Assembly: GCF_014279775.1 (NCBI RefSeq)
Contig: NZ_CP047961.1
Location: 310,001 to 374,000, forward strand
From: Synechococcus sp. PROS-9-1
GTDB taxonomy: Bacteria; Cyanobacteriota; Cyanobacteriia; PCC-6307; Cyanobiaceae
Reading direction: 5' to 3'
DNA length: 64,000 bases
Both the position numbers and the translations under genes were made by a program. The notes beneath the pieces were generated by a model, which ran no database searches, was not told where the DNA came from, and saw nothing but the letters and a program-made list of their open reading frames with translations. Positions 56,012-64,000 of this stretch are shown piece after piece. Within the stretch, counting starts at the first letter, position 1. Every line of letters starts with the position of its first letter.

Positions 56012-57616
56012 ATGAGCAACGCAGCGCCGATAAAGACTTCAAGGGCAGCAGGCGAAAGGGTCCTGTTTGTGCGTTTGCCCTGCAATCCGATTTTTCCGAT
56101 TGGCCCGATTTATTTGGCTGATCACCTGCACAAGTGTTTCCCGGATTTGCCTCAGCGCATTCTTGATTTGGCAGCCCTGCCGGTTCTTGATGTAGAGGGT
56201 GTTCTGCTCAACGTGGTGGATCAGTTTCGACCCACGCTGCTGGTGTTCTCCTGGAGAGACATTCAGATCTATGCACCTGTGGATGGCAGGGGTGGGAACC
56301 CCCTTCAAAACTCATTTGAAGTTTTCTACGCACGCAACCCTTTGAAGCGCATCAAAGGGGCCTTGGGTGGATTGCGCTTAATGACTAGTCATTACGGCGA
56401 GCTTCATCGCAATCAGAAGTTGGTGCGCCATGGTTTGAAAAGGGCGCGTCGCCATCGTCCCGAGGCGCGAGCTGTTCTTGGTGGAGGCGCGGTCAGCGTT
56501 TTCTATGAACAGCTGGGCCGGTCCTTGCCCAAGGGCACCATCATTTCAATCGGTGAGGGTGAACCGCTTCTAGAAAAGCTCCTGGCTCAACAACCGCTTG
56601 ATGGAGAGCGATGTTTTGTTGTGGGAGAGGCACCTCGTCCGGGTTTGATTCACGAGCAACCCGAGAGCAGGCCCAAAACCGCCTGCGATTACAACTACAT
56701 CGCTTCCATCTGGCCACAGCTGGATTGGTACTTGGAGGGCGGAGACTTTTACGTTGGCGTTCAAACCAAACGAGGCTGTCCCCACAACTGTTGCTATTGC
56801 GTTTACACCGTTGTGGAAGGCAAGCAAGTGCTGGTGAATCCTGTGCAGGAAGTTGTCGCCGAAATGCGTCAGCTTTACGACCGTGGAGTGCGTGGCTTCT
56901 GGTTTACCGATGCTCAGTTCATCCCCGCTCGCAAATACATCGAGGATGCCAAAGAGCTGTTGCGTGCCATTAAGGCTGAAGGTTTAACGGGGATTCGTTG
57001 GGCGGCCTACATCCGAGCCGACAACTTGGATCCTGAGTTGGCTCAGTTGATGGTTGAGACGGGCATGAGTTATTTCGAAATTGGTATTACCTCAGGGTCC
57101 CAGGAGCTCGTGCGCAAGATGCGCATGGGGTACAACTTGCGCACTGTTTTGGATAGTTGCCGGATGCTGGCCGAGGCGGGCTTCCGCGATCACGTGTCGG
57201 TGAATTACTCCTTCAACGTGATTGATGAACGGCCGGAAACGATTCGGCAAACCGTGGCGTATCACCGTGAACTTGAAGCGATTTTTGGTGAAGATCGAGT
57301 TGAGCCTGCCATTTTCTTTATCGGCTTGCAGCCGCATACGCATCTAGAGCAATACGGCTTCGATCAAGGCCTCATCAAGCCTGGCTACAACCCGATGAGC
57401 ATGATGCCTTGGACGGCACGCAAGCTCCTCTGGAATCCTGAGCCGATGGGCAGCACGTTCGGCAGGGTTTGCCTTGAAGCGTTTGATCGTGATCCCAGTC
57501 GTTTTGGCAAAACGGTGATGGAGCTTCTTGAGAGGGATTACGGAGTTGCGCCCCTCGATCAAGCTCTGCGTGCTCCTGTTCAGGGACGCGCCGCTTTGGC
57601 CAATGCCGTCAGCTGA
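56012..57616 (+). CDS. Radical SAM protein with B12-binding-like N-terminus, unknown substrate
   Basis: 534 residues. The N-terminus (RVLFVRLPCNPIFPIGPIYLADHL) is Rossmann-like, as in B12-binding domains, but I do not see the DxHxxG motif. The radical-SAM centre is RGCPHNCCYC (CxxxCxxC) near residue 258, followed by FWFTDAQFIPA and ELGITSGSQE-type SAM-barrel patterns. Substrate unknown. It is divergent from psbA with 163 bases between, which suggests a shared regulatory region, though a functional link is not shown. Confidence 0.8.
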   Translation: MSNAAPIKTSRAAGERVLFVRLPCNPIFPIGPIYLADHLHKCFPDLPQRILDLAALPVLDVEGVLLNVVDQFRPTLLVFSWRDIQIYAPVDGRGGNPLQNSFEVFYARNPLKRIKGALGGLRLMTSHYGELHRNQKLVRHGLKRARRHRPEARAVLGGGAVSVFYEQLGRSLPKGTIISIGEGEPLLEKLLAQQPLDGERCFVVGEAPRPGLIHEQPESRPKTACDYNYIASIWPQLDWYLEGGDFYVGVQTKRGCPHNCCYCVYTVVEGKQVLVNPVQEVVAEMRQLYDRGVRGFWFTDAQFIPARKYIEDAKELLRAIKAEGLTGIRWAAYIRADNLDPELAQLMVETGMSYFEIGITSGSQELVRKMRMGYNLRTVLDSCRMLAEAGFRDHVSVNYSFNVIDERPETIRQTVAYHRELEAIFGEDRVEPAIFFIGLQPHTHLEQYGFDQGLIKPGYNPMSMMPWTARKLLWNPEPMGSTFGRVCLEAFDRDPSRFGKTVMELLERDYGVAPLDQALRAPVQGRAALANAVS

Positions 57617-58410
57617 AAGCTGAGTAATGCAGCGAAGCAGATGATTCCCACCATGCCTCCTAGTGGATTGTCTCCAGGGCCTGTCAGCCAAAACGGAGAT
57701 TCTGGGGACCACTGAATTAAGCCGGACTGGAGCGCAAACCAGCCGCCAACCAATCCACCATGCAGCCCGACGCATCCCCACAGTGAGCCGCCGTCGAGTC
57801 GCCGGCGTGTTGCAAGGGCCATTCCCAGTAAAAACAGGCCTATCAATAGGCCCAGCATCGGCCAAAATCCCAAATCGAATCGGGTGTGCGCCAGGCTGAA
57901 AATCACTGCTTGAGCGGGGACCGCTCGCTTCGCCCCTATCAGCAGATTCAGCTCGCCCAAAAGCCAGCCCCTAAATACCAGCTCTTCGATCAGGCCAACG
58001 CCAAAGCAGAGGAGAAGGGCGTTGATCAGTTTGTCAGCACTGAAATCGCCAAGCCATTGCCCCCACTGACCTCCCAAGCTGATCACACAAATGATCAGTA
58101 ACAAAACGGCGGCCCATCCCAGGCCAATCAGAAAAGAACGGCTGCTACTCGGCCCATGGGCTGCCGCCTTGAGTCCAAGCTGTCGCCATGGATGGCGCGT
58201 TTCCCAGCGGGTGCGCGTCCATTTGGGCAGGATCAGCAAAAACAGCAACACACTGATTCCTGTGCCGATCAAGTCTTGAGAAGGAATCTCTCGTCCAGGG
58301 ACCATCAGGCTGATGGGTTGCAACACCAACCAACCCACGGCGTAGAGGACAGGAATGAGAGTGACGGTGGGGATCCAGCGTGGTTTCAGCGTGAACCAGG
58401 ACGTCGTCAA
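57580..58410 (-). CDS. CPBP (CAAX/Abi) intramembrane metalloprotease
   Basis: 276 residues with about seven hydrophobic segments. The active-site motif is GLIEELVFRGWLLGELN near residue 145, the EExxxR of CPBP proteases, and a later SLAHTRFDLGFW supplies a histidine. Family members cleave membrane proteins or process prenylated proteins. Substrate unknown. The 3' end overlaps the convergent radical-SAM gene by 37 bases. Confidence 0.85.
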   Translation of the reverse strand: MTTSWFTLKPRWIPTVTLIPVLYAVGWLVLQPISLMVPGREIPSQDLIGTGISVLLFLLILPKWTRTRWETRHPWRQLGLKAAAHGPSSSRSFLIGLGWAAVLLLIICVISLGGQWGQWLGDFSADKLINALLLCFGVGLIEELVFRGWLLGELNLLIGAKRAVPAQAVIFSLAHTRFDLGFWPMLGLLIGLFLLGMALATRRRLDGGSLWGCVGLHGGLVGGWFALQSGLIQWSPESPFWLTGPGDNPLGGMVGIICFAALLSFQLTALAKAARP

Positions 58411-58430
58411 CGCTGCAAAAAAGGTTGTTC

Positions 58431-58742
58431 TCAGCTTTCTGGTTCGATGGTGCTGGTCAGACCCTTGTTCTTCAAGGTTTCGCAGTAGAACTCTGCGGGT
58501 TCAATGTCGCAAACGATCACCAGGCCTACCCCCGTGTTGTGGGTTTCCAGCATCACGGCCATCGCGTCTTGCTCACTGAGCTGGGGAACCACCTGCTGAA
58601 GCGTGACGACGACGTACTCCATGCTGTTAACAGGGTCGTTGTGAAGCAAAACCTTGTAGCGGGGCGATGTCTTGCGCACCCGCTCGGTTTGCTTGTCAAG
58701 AACCGCAGCCCCACCGGGGCTACGGCTGGGTGTATCCACCAT
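58431..58742 (-). CDS. clpS: ATP-dependent Clp protease adaptor ClpS
   Basis: 103 residues from ATG 58742. The core YKVLLHNDPVNSMEYVVVTLQQV and MLETHNTGVGLVIVCD (quoted in parts: LLHNDPVNSMEYV) holds the conserved HNDxxN of the N-degron pocket. ClpS feeds proteins with destabilising N-termini to ClpAP/ClpCP. A disordered N-terminal arm precedes it. A GTG two codons earlier is possible. Confidence 0.93.
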   Translation of the reverse strand: MVDTPSRSPGGAAVLDKQTERVRKTSPRYKVLLHNDPVNSMEYVVVTLQQVVPQLSEQDAMAVMLETHNTGVGLVIVCDIEPAEFYCETLKNKGLTSTIEPES

Positions 58743-58783
58743 GGCCACTGATTCCCAATACTTCCAATCTAGAAGTGATCAGG

Positions 58784-60010
58784 TCATAAGTTGCGAATGC
58801 GGGCCATGGCTTCGTCCACATTGCGACGGCTGTTGAAAGCGGAAAGGCGGAAATAGCCCTCTCCTGCAGCACCGAAGCCACTCCCTGGGGTCCCCACCAC
58901 GTTGGCTTTCTGAAGGAGGTGATCAAAGAAGCTCCAGGAGTCCATTCCTGAGGGTGTTTTCAGCCATACGTAGGGGGCGTGCTCACCTCCATGCACTTCG
59001 ATGCCTGCAGCGCTGAGCTCGCGCCGGATGATGGCAGCGTTCTCCATGTAGAAGCTCACGAGCGCCTTCACTTCTTGTTGCCCTGCATCGGAATACACCG
59101 CTTCTGCGCCGCGCTGAATGATGTAGCTCACACCATTGAACTTGGTGCTCTGCCGACGGTTCCAAAGCCCCCAAAGCTCCACCTCTGAACCATCGTCGGC
59201 TTTGCCCTTGAGCCCTTTGGGAACAACGGTTAAGGCGCAGCGGGTGCCTGTGAATCCGGCGTTTTTGGAGAAGGAGCGGAATTCGATCGCACAGTCGCGA
59301 GCGCCCTCGATTTCATAGATGGAATGGGGCAGATCGGGATCTTGGATGAACGCTTCGTACGCGGCATCAAACAGGATCAAGGCCTTGTTGGCACGGGCGT
59401 AGTCCACCCATTCCTTGAGTTGCGCCTTCGTCGCGACAGCGCCGGTGGGGTTGTTGGGATAGCAGAGGTAGATCAGGTCAACAGGTTCACTGGGAATCTG
59501 CGCTGCAAACCCGTTGTCGGCGCTGATCGGCAGGTAGGTGAGGCCGCCATAACGACCGTCATCGCCAGACTCGCCTGTGCGGCCAGCCATCACATTGCTG
59601 TCGACGTAAACCGGATATACCGGATCGGTCACTGCAATGCGATTGCCACTCCCAAGGATGTCGAGAATATTGCTGCTGTCGCATTTGGAGCCATCCGAGA
59701 CAAAGATCTCCTCGGCGCTGATCTCACAACCCCTGGCTTGGAAGTCATCGCGGGCAATCGCCTCGCGAAGCCAGCCATAGCCCTGTTCTGGCCCATAGCC
59801 GTGGAATCCTTCTGCTGTGCCCATCTCGTCGATGGCTGATTTCATCGCGTCACGGCAGGCCTGCGGTAGCGGCTCTGTGACGTCTCCGATGCCGAGACGA
59901 ATCAGCTGGGCCTCGGGGTTTGCGCTGCTGAAGGCCTTCACCCTGCGGCCAATCTCAGGGAACAGATAACCCGCTTTGAGTTTCAGGTAATTGCCGTTGA
60001 CCTTGACCAC
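58784..60010 (-). CDS. dapL: LL-diaminopimelate aminotransferase
   Basis: 408 residues from GTG 60010 ([21 protein letters not shown]). PLP lysine in [16 protein letters not shown], and the substrate motifs [22 protein letters not shown] and [10 protein letters not shown] are typical of DapL, which makes LL-diaminopimelate directly in one step for lysine and peptidoglycan. The GTG start matches homologues; the longer frame to 60283 runs antisense to the next gene. Divergent from the large radical-SAM gene. Confidence 0.96.
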   Translation of the reverse strand: MVKVNGNYLKLKAGYLFPEIGRRVKAFSSANPEAQLIRLGIGDVTEPLPQACRDAMKSAIDEMGTAEGFHGYGPEQGYGWLREAIARDDFQARGCEISAEEIFVSDGSKCDSSNILDILGSGNRIAVTDPVYPVYVDSNVMAGRTGESGDDGRYGGLTYLPISADNGFAAQIPSEPVDLIYLCYPNNPTGAVATKAQLKEWVDYARANKALILFDAAYEAFIQDPDLPHSIYEIEGARDCAIEFRSFSKNAGFTGTRCALTVVPKGLKGKADDGSEVELWGLWNRRQSTKFNGVSYIIQRGAEAVYSDAGQQEVKALVSFYMENAAIIRRELSAAGIEVHGGEHAPYVWLKTPSGMDSWSFFDHLLQKANVVGTPGSGFGAAGEGYFRLSAFNSRRNVDEAMARIRNL

Positions 60011-60067
60011 GAATGACTGGGGTTGCTTCGGGCATCCTGCTACATACGATGAAAGAAGCAGGGCCTG

Positions 60068-62758
60068 GTGGTCGTGATTGTCGCCCCGTCCCACACGAAG
60101 CAGGATCCTGCCCCCCACGCTGTCGTGGCGTTTGATCAGCTTGTTGATGCCTCCATCAATCGTCCGGCCCGCTACATGGGCCATGAATTGGGGGTTGAGC
60201 CACGGGATTGGGAGGCGGCGCGTGTGCGCTGGGCTCTGACCTATCCCGAGATTTACGAGGTGGGCTCCAGCAACCTCGGCCACATCATTCTTTATTCCAT
60301 CCTTAATGCTGTTCCTGGTCAGCTGTGTGATCGGGCCTACCTCCCGGCAGCGGATCTTTCAGAGAGGCTGAAAGAGCGGAATCAAGCCTTGTTTGCTGTG
60401 GAGAGCAGGAGGCCGCTCCCCGCCTTTGACATCCTGGGCTTCAGCCTCAGCTATGAGCTGGGTGCGACCAATATTCTCGCCATGTTGGATTTGGCGAAGG
60501 TGCCGCTTTATGCGGCAGAGAGAGGAGATTTGCCCCTCTCTCACCCTGAGTCTCCTCCGCTGATTTTTGCTGGTGGTCCCACTGCCACCAGCAACCCTGA
60601 GCCTTACGCAGCTTTTTTTGACTTCATTGCTTTAGGCGATGGGGAGGAGCTTCTCCCTGAGATTGGATTGGTGGTGGCAGAAGCCAAAGCTGCGGGCTGG
60701 ACTCGAACGGACTTGCTTCGTGATCTGGCTGTTGTCCCAGGGGTTTATGTGCCGTCTCTCTACGGACCTGATCAGCAAGGGATCAGCGTGGAGCCGCTGG
60801 AGGCTGGTCTTCCCGCCCGACTGTTGAGGCGTGTTGCTACGCCCATGCCCCATTACGCGATGGGACTCGTTCCCCATGTGGAGACCGTGCATGACCGATT
60901 GACGGTGGAAATTCGTCGTGGTTGCACCCGAGGCTGTCGTTTTTGTCAGCCGGGAATGCTGACGAGACCAGCGAGGGACGTGGAGCCTGAGGCCGTGATT
61001 GAGGCGATTGAAACGGGAATGCAGCGAACGGGTTACAGCGACTTTTCTTTGCTGTCGTTGAGCTGCAGCGATTACCTGGCGTTGCCCGCTGTGGGGGTAG
61101 AGCTTCGTAATCGTCTCGCTGATCGCAATGTCACGCTTCAGTTGCCCAGTCAGCGGGTGGATCGTTTTGATGACGACATCGCTCACATCCTTGGGGGCTC
61201 CCGCCAGTCGGGCCTGACGTTTGCACCGGAAGCCGGCACCCAACGGCTGAGAGACATCGTGAACAAAGGGCTCACGGATGCAGATCTTGTGGATGGAATC
61301 CGCACGGCAATGCAAAACGGCTTCCGCAAGGTGAAGCTCTATTTCATGATCGGGCTGCCGGGTGAGACCGATGCCGATGTGCTCGGCATTGCCGAGACCT
61401 GTCGGATGTTGCTCGATCGCTGCCGCGATTTGGGTCGCCTCAGTCTCAACATCACCATCAGCAATTTCACCCCGAAGCCGCATACGCCGTTTCAGTGGCA
61501 TAGCGTTTCGACTGAGGAGTTTCTAAGGCGTCAGCAGTTGCTGAGGGAAGCCGGAAAGCGCCTCCGCGGAGTGCGCTTCAACTTCACGGATGTGAGGCTT
61601 TCCGCTATGGAGGACTTCGTCGGTCGCGGAGACAGGAGCTTGGCGCCTGTTATCGAAGCCGCCTGGCGTGCGGGTGCAGGAATGGATGCATGGTTTGAGG
61701 CCCTCGATCGCACCTATGAGGCTTGGACGGGCGCTATTGCAGCAGCAGGCCTTGAGGGCCGCTATCGGGCCCTTGAGCTCGGCGGCTGGGGACGTGCGAA
61801 TGCGCTCAGCGAGGAAGGGTTGGATGCGTTTTGTTCTCAGCCGCTGCCTTGGGACCACATCGACACCGGGATTGATAAGCGCTGGTTGGCAGAAGATCTC
61901 AAGCGAGCTCTTGAAGCGGCTGTTGTGCCGGATTGTTCGTTCGAAGGATGTAGCAGTTGTGGGGTGTGTGGCCCGGATCTAGGCCACAACGTTGTGATTC
62001 CCCCTCCTGAGATCCCTGTTCAGAAACCAAGGCAGGCTCCGCCCAGCGATCGGGTGTGCAGGATCAGGTTTCGTTTCAGCAAAACAGGCGCGATGGCCCT
62101 GCTCAGCCATCTCGATTTGGTGCGCTTGTTTGAGCGTGCGCTTCGACGTGCTGAATTGCCGATCAGTTTCACCGGCGGCTTTCACCCCCTTCCCCGTCTT
62201 CAGCTCGCCTTGGCGTTGCCGCTTGGAGTGCAAGGGCAGGGGGAATGGATGGATTTGGAATTTATTGAACAGGTTGAGGCGCCCGATGTTTTGAAGCGTT
62301 GGCAACAGACCCTCCCCCCAGGGCTTTTGTTGATGGAGGCCTATGAAGTGCCCGTGTTTGGCCAGAGCCTCTCGCAACAACTGGAGGCAGCCCGATGGAG
62401 CTTTGAGCTGAAACCCCAAGCGGAAGACCCTGCGATTTCTTTTGAGCAGTGGAAGCAGGTGGTGGATGATTTGTTGTCGCGAGACACGCTTGTTTGGGAC
62501 GACACCGATAAAAAAGGACGTCCTCGTCAGCGCGATTGCAGACCTGCTTTAGAGACGCTTGAGATCGTGGCTCCGGTTGATGAAGCGGTTGATGAAGCGG
62601 CGGAGAGCGGGGTAACGCTTGAGTGCTTCGCTCAGATCGATGATCAAGGCAGGAGCCTCAAGCCCGCTCAGCTACAGCACTGGTTGTCTGAAGCCTTGGA
62701 GCAGCCTTTACATCTTCACAATGTCCGTCGCCTCGAGCTACGGCTTGTGCGGTGCTAA
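60068..62758 (+). CDS. TIGR03960-type radical SAM protein fused to DUF2344
   Basis: 896 residues. N-terminal B12-binding-like region ([23 protein letters not shown], about 50-80), radical-SAM domain with [17 protein letters not shown] (CxxxCxxC near 285), [10 protein letters not shown], and a C-terminal DUF2344 domain from about 680 ([28 protein letters not shown], in parts: [12 protein letters not shown]). The pair TIGR03960/DUF2344 is common and its substrate unsettled. Starts at GTG 60068 or 60074. rne follows after 260 bases. Confidence 0.88.
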   Translation: MVVIVAPSHTKQDPAPHAVVAFDQLVDASINRPARYMGHELGVEPRDWEAARVRWALTYPEIYEVGSSNLGHIILYSILNAVPGQLCDRAYLPAADLSERLKERNQALFAVESRRPLPAFDILGFSLSYELGATNILAMLDLAKVPLYAAERGDLPLSHPESPPLIFAGGPTATSNPEPYAAFFDFIALGDGEELLPEIGLVVAEAKAAGWTRTDLLRDLAVVPGVYVPSLYGPDQQGISVEPLEAGLPARLLRRVATPMPHYAMGLVPHVETVHDRLTVEIRRGCTRGCRFCQPGMLTRPARDVEPEAVIEAIETGMQRTGYSDFSLLSLSCSDYLALPAVGVELRNRLADRNVTLQLPSQRVDRFDDDIAHILGGSRQSGLTFAPEAGTQRLRDIVNKGLTDADLVDGIRTAMQNGFRKVKLYFMIGLPGETDADVLGIAETCRMLLDRCRDLGRLSLNITISNFTPKPHTPFQWHSVSTEEFLRRQQLLREAGKRLRGVRFNFTDVRLSAMEDFVGRGDRSLAPVIEAAWRAGAGMDAWFEALDRTYEAWTGAIAAAGLEGRYRALELGGWGRANALSEEGLDAFCSQPLPWDHIDTGIDKRWLAEDLKRALEAAVVPDCSFEGCSSCGVCGPDLGHNVVIPPPEIPVQKPRQAPPSDRVCRIRFRFSKTGAMALLSHLDLVRLFERALRRAELPISFTGGFHPLPRLQLALALPLGVQGQGEWMDLEFIEQVEAPDVLKRWQQTLPPGLLLMEAYEVPVFGQSLSQQLEAARWSFELKPQAEDPAISFEQWKQVVDDLLSRDTLVWDDTDKKGRPRQRDCRPALETLEIVAPVDEAVDEAAESGVTLECFAQIDDQGRSLKPAQLQHWLSEALEQPLHLHNVRRLELRLVRC

Positions 62759-63018
62759 ATTCAAAACAAGACGTCAAGCCACGGGCCTGCGCCACGGTTT
62801 CGTCCCGACCTTCTTGCTCCCACATCCTGCGGAATAAGAGGCCAGAGTCTCCTGTTTCAAACAACGCCTAGGCGTTGCAGTTGAGCTCCAAATCAGAGGA
62901 GTGATTCACTCCGAATGCTTAGACCTAATCGGTCAATTGAATTCATCCCAACCCCGTGCGACATGCCGGCTGGCTGTTGATCGGGCTCCAGTCCTGACGG
63001 GCTCGTCAGTCATTGTTT
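62759..63018 (+). other. Leader region of rne
   Basis: 260 bases before rne. Two perfect stem-forming sequences: the 16-base palindrome CAACGCCTAGGCGTTG (62863-62878) and the hairpin GGAGTG-ATT-CACTCC (62898-62912). No open frame of note. In other bacteria, including cyanobacteria, the 5' region of rne controls its own mRNA, so these could be targets; no experiment is implied here. Confidence 0.5.
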
Positions 63019-64000
63019 ATGCCCCAACAAATTGTTATTGCTGAGCAACTGCGTATTGCCGCAGTGCTCACAGATGAGTGCGTCGATGAATTAATCGTTG
63101 CCCAAGGGCGTTACCAGATAGGTGATGTCTATCTGGGCACTGTTGAAAATGTTCTCCCGGGGATTGATGCTGCTTTCGTCAACATTGGTGAAAGTGAAAA
63201 AAATGGCTTCATTCATGTCACTGACTTAGGTCCTTTGCGCCTTAGAAAAGGTGCCGCCGGAATTACAGAACTACTGGAGCCACGCCAAAAAGTGCTGGTT
63301 CAGGTGATGAAGGAGCCCACGGGGACGAAAGGTCCTCGGTTGACAGGCAATCTGGCGCTACCAGGTCGTTACCTCGTGCTTCAACCCAGCGGTCAGGGGG
63401 TCAATATCTCCAGGCGCATTGGTTCGGAAGGAGAGCGGAATCGGTTGCGTGCTCTTGGTGTGTTGGTCAAGCCCCCAGGTGCGGGCTTGCTGATTCGTAC
63501 GGAAGCCGATGGAATCAGCGAGGAATTGCTGATTGACGATCTCGAATCGCTTTTACGTCAATGGGAGGCGATCCAAAAATCTGCTGAGACGGCCTCCCCC
63601 CCGGTGCTTCTCAATCGCGATGAGGATTTTATTCATCGCATTCTTCGCGATCACACCGGCTTGGATTTGGAGCGTGTGGTGGTGGAGTCTCCTGCTGCGG
63701 TGGAGCGGGTGCGTTCCTTCCTCGGAGAGGAAGGAAGTCATGTTGTGCTGGAGGCCCATCCTGAGCCTTCTGAGCTGCTCGAGCATTACAAGGTCAATGG
63801 GGCCATTCGTGATGCCCTAAAGCCGAGGGTTGATCTCCCCTCCGGTGGCTACGTGATCATCGAGCCCACCGAGGCGCTCACGGTGATTGATGTCAACTCT
63901 GGTTCGTTCACCCGCTCGGCGAATGCCAGGGAAACGGTGCTCTGGACCAACTGTGAGGCAGCCATTGAGATTGCCCGGCAGTTGCGTTTGCGCAACATCG
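63019..64000 (+). CDS. rne: Ribonuclease E/G (3' partial)
   Basis: Starts MPQQIVIAEQLRIAAVL at 63019 and is open to the window end (327 codons shown). The S1-like domain (GDVYLGTVENVLPGIDAAFVN, GFIHVTDLG) leads to the 5'-sensor/RNase H-like part (VMKEPTGTKGPRLTGNLALPGR, in parts: KGPRLTGNLALPGRY), then VIDVNSGSFT near the right edge, the catalytic DxNSG. The main endonuclease of mRNA decay, known to cut psbA transcripts in cyanobacteria. The missing part is the rest of the catalytic core and the C-terminal tail. Confidence 0.95.
   Translation, partial: MPQQIVIAEQLRIAAVLTDECVDELIVAQGRYQIGDVYLGTVENVLPGIDAAFVNIGESEKNGFIHVTDLGPLRLRKGAAGITELLEPRQKVLVQVMKEPTGTKGPRLTGNLALPGRYLVLQPSGQGVNISRRIGSEGERNRLRALGVLVKPPGAGLLIRTEADGISEELLIDDLESLLRQWEAIQKSAETASPPVLLNRDEDFIHRILRDHTGLDLERVVVESPAAVERVRSFLGEEGSHVVLEAHPEPSELLEHYKVNGAIRDALKPRVDLPSGGYVIIEPTEALTVIDVNSGSFTRSANARETVLWTNCEAAIEIARQLRLRNI

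Noticed and set aside
1-64000. HIP1 octamers (GCGATCGC) as a genome-wide signal
   Set aside because: A handful occur (for example near 2737, 29160 and in tRNA-Ala), but I did not see the heavy enrichment of freshwater cyanobacteria; not a finding without counts.
1-64000. Mobile elements, CRISPR arrays, prophage genes, rRNA genes, riboswitches
   Set aside because: No transposase, integrase, direct-repeat array, phage structural gene, rRNA or recognisable riboswitch core was seen while reading the window.

Overview
The window is a piece of chromosome from a marine Synechococcus (sub-cluster 5.1-type picocyanobacterium). The evidence is the gene content: psbI, psbN/psbH, psbO and psbA of photosystem II, crtR, the nitrogen regulator ntcA, LL-diaminopimelate aminotransferase, ThyX in place of ThyA, several cyanobacteria-only families (Ycf66, Ycf20/DUF565, DUF3084, DUF3146, DUF3177, DUF3769 OstA), and genes for the compatible solute glucosylglycerate. 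Strain cannot be named from the sequence alone. Both ends are cut: a MraY/WecA-type sugar-phosphate transferase lacks its start at base 1, and ribonuclease E runs off the right edge.

Layout. 1-8.1 kb: cell-envelope transferase, cinA, leuC-leuD, a secreted pentapeptide-repeat protein and, facing it, a large OstA/LptD-like outer-membrane protein. 8.2-12.9 kb: photosystem II small-subunit genes psbI, psbN and psbH flank a 1001-residue GH38 alpha-mannosidase, followed by tatA, pth and a DUF3146 gene. 12.9-16.1 kb (minus): rph, ntcA, DUF3084 and a RuvC/YqgF-fold gene; ntcA has a recognisable NtcA-type promoter. 16.2-18.8 kb: a CobO-like protein without a Walker A lysine, dcd, thyX and a membrane-anchored thioredoxin. 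19-25.4 kb: a lytic transglycosylase, glmM, a GlcNAc-kinase-like ATPase and ictB. 25.4-33.6 kb: trmB, FIST, DUF3177, ileS, Ycf66, tRNA-Leu(UAG), crtR and gatC. 33.6-41 kb: creatininase family, a small NdhP-like protein, a VUT/YhhQ transporter, a DNA glycosylase, pyrB, NDH-2, Ycf20, small unknown proteins, a 2OG-Fe(II) oxygenase and tRNA-Ala(CGC). 41-49.6 kb: coaBC, psbO, sat, ftsH, a KDPG-aldolase-like gene, a basic histone-H1-like protein, aroC and a cupin.

49.7-53.7 kb is the most coherent accessory module. gpgS (minus) diverges from a sucrose/glucosylglycerate-phosphorylase-like GH13 gene and gpgP (plus), so synthesis and phosphorolysis of glucosylglycerate sit together; the GH13 gene appears to carry a one-base frameshift near its 5' end. 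53.7-64 kb: OsmC, an unknown cupin-like protein, psbA (E130, high-light D1 form), two large radical-SAM proteins, a CPBP protease, clpS, dapL and the start of rne.

The region is mostly core genome. I saw no insertion sequences, prophage, CRISPR array or defence island. The most unusual sequence-level signals are a near-ideal intrinsic terminator embedded in the coding region of the KDPG-aldolase-like gene just after ftsH, the frameshifted phosphorylase, the CobO-like protein lacking its P-loop, and structured palindromes in front of rne and psbA.
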